The translations under genes and the position numbers were made by a program. Positions 6,065 to 6,355 of a stretch of DNA of 6,355 bases are shown here, in pieces (position 1 is the stretch's first letter; the number at the start of each line of letters is the position of its first letter). This DNA is from CAZJFC01 sp964545245 (GTDB taxonomy: Bacteria > Pseudomonadota > Alphaproteobacteria > Rickettsiales > 21-14-0-20-44-7). Location of the stretch: NCBI GenBank assembly GCA_964545245.1, contig CAZJFC010000084.1:1-6355 (forward strand), read 5' to 3'. Below the pieces are notes generated by a model that did no database searches, was not told the origin of the DNA, and saw nothing but the letters and a program-made list of their open reading frames with translations.

Positions 6065-6101
6065 TGAATTATATTGCGGTTCGGTTTGGTTGAACCCGTT
6101 A

Positions 6102-6130
6102 TATATACCACCGCCTTATAAAGCAAGCAA
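6102..6130 (-). promoter_or_regulatory. Promoter candidate for the RNase D-like gene
   Basis: On the minus strand TTGCTT (6130-6125) and TATATA (6107-6102) are 17 bp apart, giving a start near 6095 and a leader of about 30 nt. A perfect TATAAT also occurs at 6073-6068, only three bases before the ATG. If used, it would give a transcript starting at or inside the start codon. The matches are moderate. Confidence 0.35.
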
Positions 6131-6180
6131 TTGGTTGCGGCATCAGGTGAGGTTTCTGGTTGCGTGGTTGCGTAGTGATT

Positions 6181-6205
6181 GTCATTGCGAGAAATGGAAC
6201 AGTCC
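6181..6205. repeat. Half-copy of the GTCATTGCGAG palindromic repeat
   Basis: GTCATTGCGAG at 6181-6191 is the consensus outer arm of the element at 5314-5384. It is followed by AAATGGAACAGTCCAG, a degraded version of the inner arm. The matching right half is missing, so this is a truncated or decayed copy. Confidence 0.5.
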
Positions 6206-6221
6206 AGAATAGCAAAAAGTC

Positions 6222-6268
6222 AGGAGGCTGGAGAACAGCCTGTATAGCCTCCTCCCTGAGGGAGGAGG
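6222..6268. repeat. Overlapping inverted repeats able to form alternative hairpins
   Basis: AGGAGGCT (6222-6229) is a perfect inverted partner of AGCCTCCT (6246-6253) across 16 bases. CCTCCTCCCT (6248-6257) is also a perfect inverted partner of AGGGAGGAGG (6259-6268). The two pairings share 6248-6253, so they exclude each other. The second core is related to the hairpins at 30-116. Confidence 0.5.
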
Positions 6269-6270
6269 TT

Positions 6271-6340
6271 GGAGGAGGGTTAAATCAGTAGAAGCGGTTC
6301 CCCCTGACCCTCCCCCATCCCCTCCCTCAGGGAGGGGGGA
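6271..6340. repeat. GC-rich inverted repeat and hairpin at the right edge
   Basis: GGAGGAGGGT (6271-6280) pairs with ACCCTCCCCC (6307-6316) with one mismatch. Next to it, CCCCTCCCT (6319-6327) and AGGGAGGGG (6329-6337) form a perfect 19-bp palindrome. Together with 6222-6268 this makes a hairpin cluster of the same style as 16-129, and it may continue past the window. No coding region was found in 6065-6355. Confidence 0.5.
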
Positions 6341-6355
6341 AGATTTAGGAGCAGC

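Overview
The window looks like chromosomal DNA of a Gram-negative bacterium, most likely an alphaproteobacterium. It encodes the first enzyme of Kdo (lipopolysaccharide core sugar) synthesis. It also has a short RNase D-like exonuclease of about 200 residues without HRDC domains, a form common in Alphaproteobacteria and often found close to kdsD. The spacers carry palindromic repeats, including a GTCATTGCGAG-type element of a kind seen in many bacterial genomes. The assignment to Alphaproteobacteria is inference; no rRNA or other marker gene is present.

Layout, left to right. Positions 1-184 hold no gene but a compact array of GC-rich hairpins and a short direct repeat. Positions 185-2569 (minus) encode a FadE-type membrane-associated acyl-CoA dehydrogenase. 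Positions 2570-2771 form a divergent promoter region with a perfect 8+8 bp inverted repeat lying between the two candidate promoters. Positions 2772-3379 (plus) hold a two-gene unit: a 124-residue protein with two canonical EF-hand calcium loops and a histidine-rich tail, then a 67-residue protein of unknown function. A convergent gap of 53 bp follows. Positions 3433-6064 (minus) hold three co-directional genes, in transcription order an RNase D-like exonuclease, an unrecognised 235-residue protein, and KdsD. The spacer between the first two (5164-5455) has a 71-bp palindromic repeat and a good promoter for the unknown gene. Positions 6065-6355 hold no gene: a promoter candidate for the exonuclease, a half-copy of the palindromic repeat, and more GC-rich hairpins.

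Functionally, fadE belongs to fatty-acid beta-oxidation, kdsD to Kdo/LPS synthesis, and the exonuclease to RNA 3' processing or decay. The EF-hand pair and the 235-residue protein are the uncharacterised parts. No mobile-element gene, CRISPR array, tRNA or rRNA was seen. The least explained parts are the EF-hand/His-rich gene pair with its shared divergent control region, and the unknown gene placed between rnd and kdsD.
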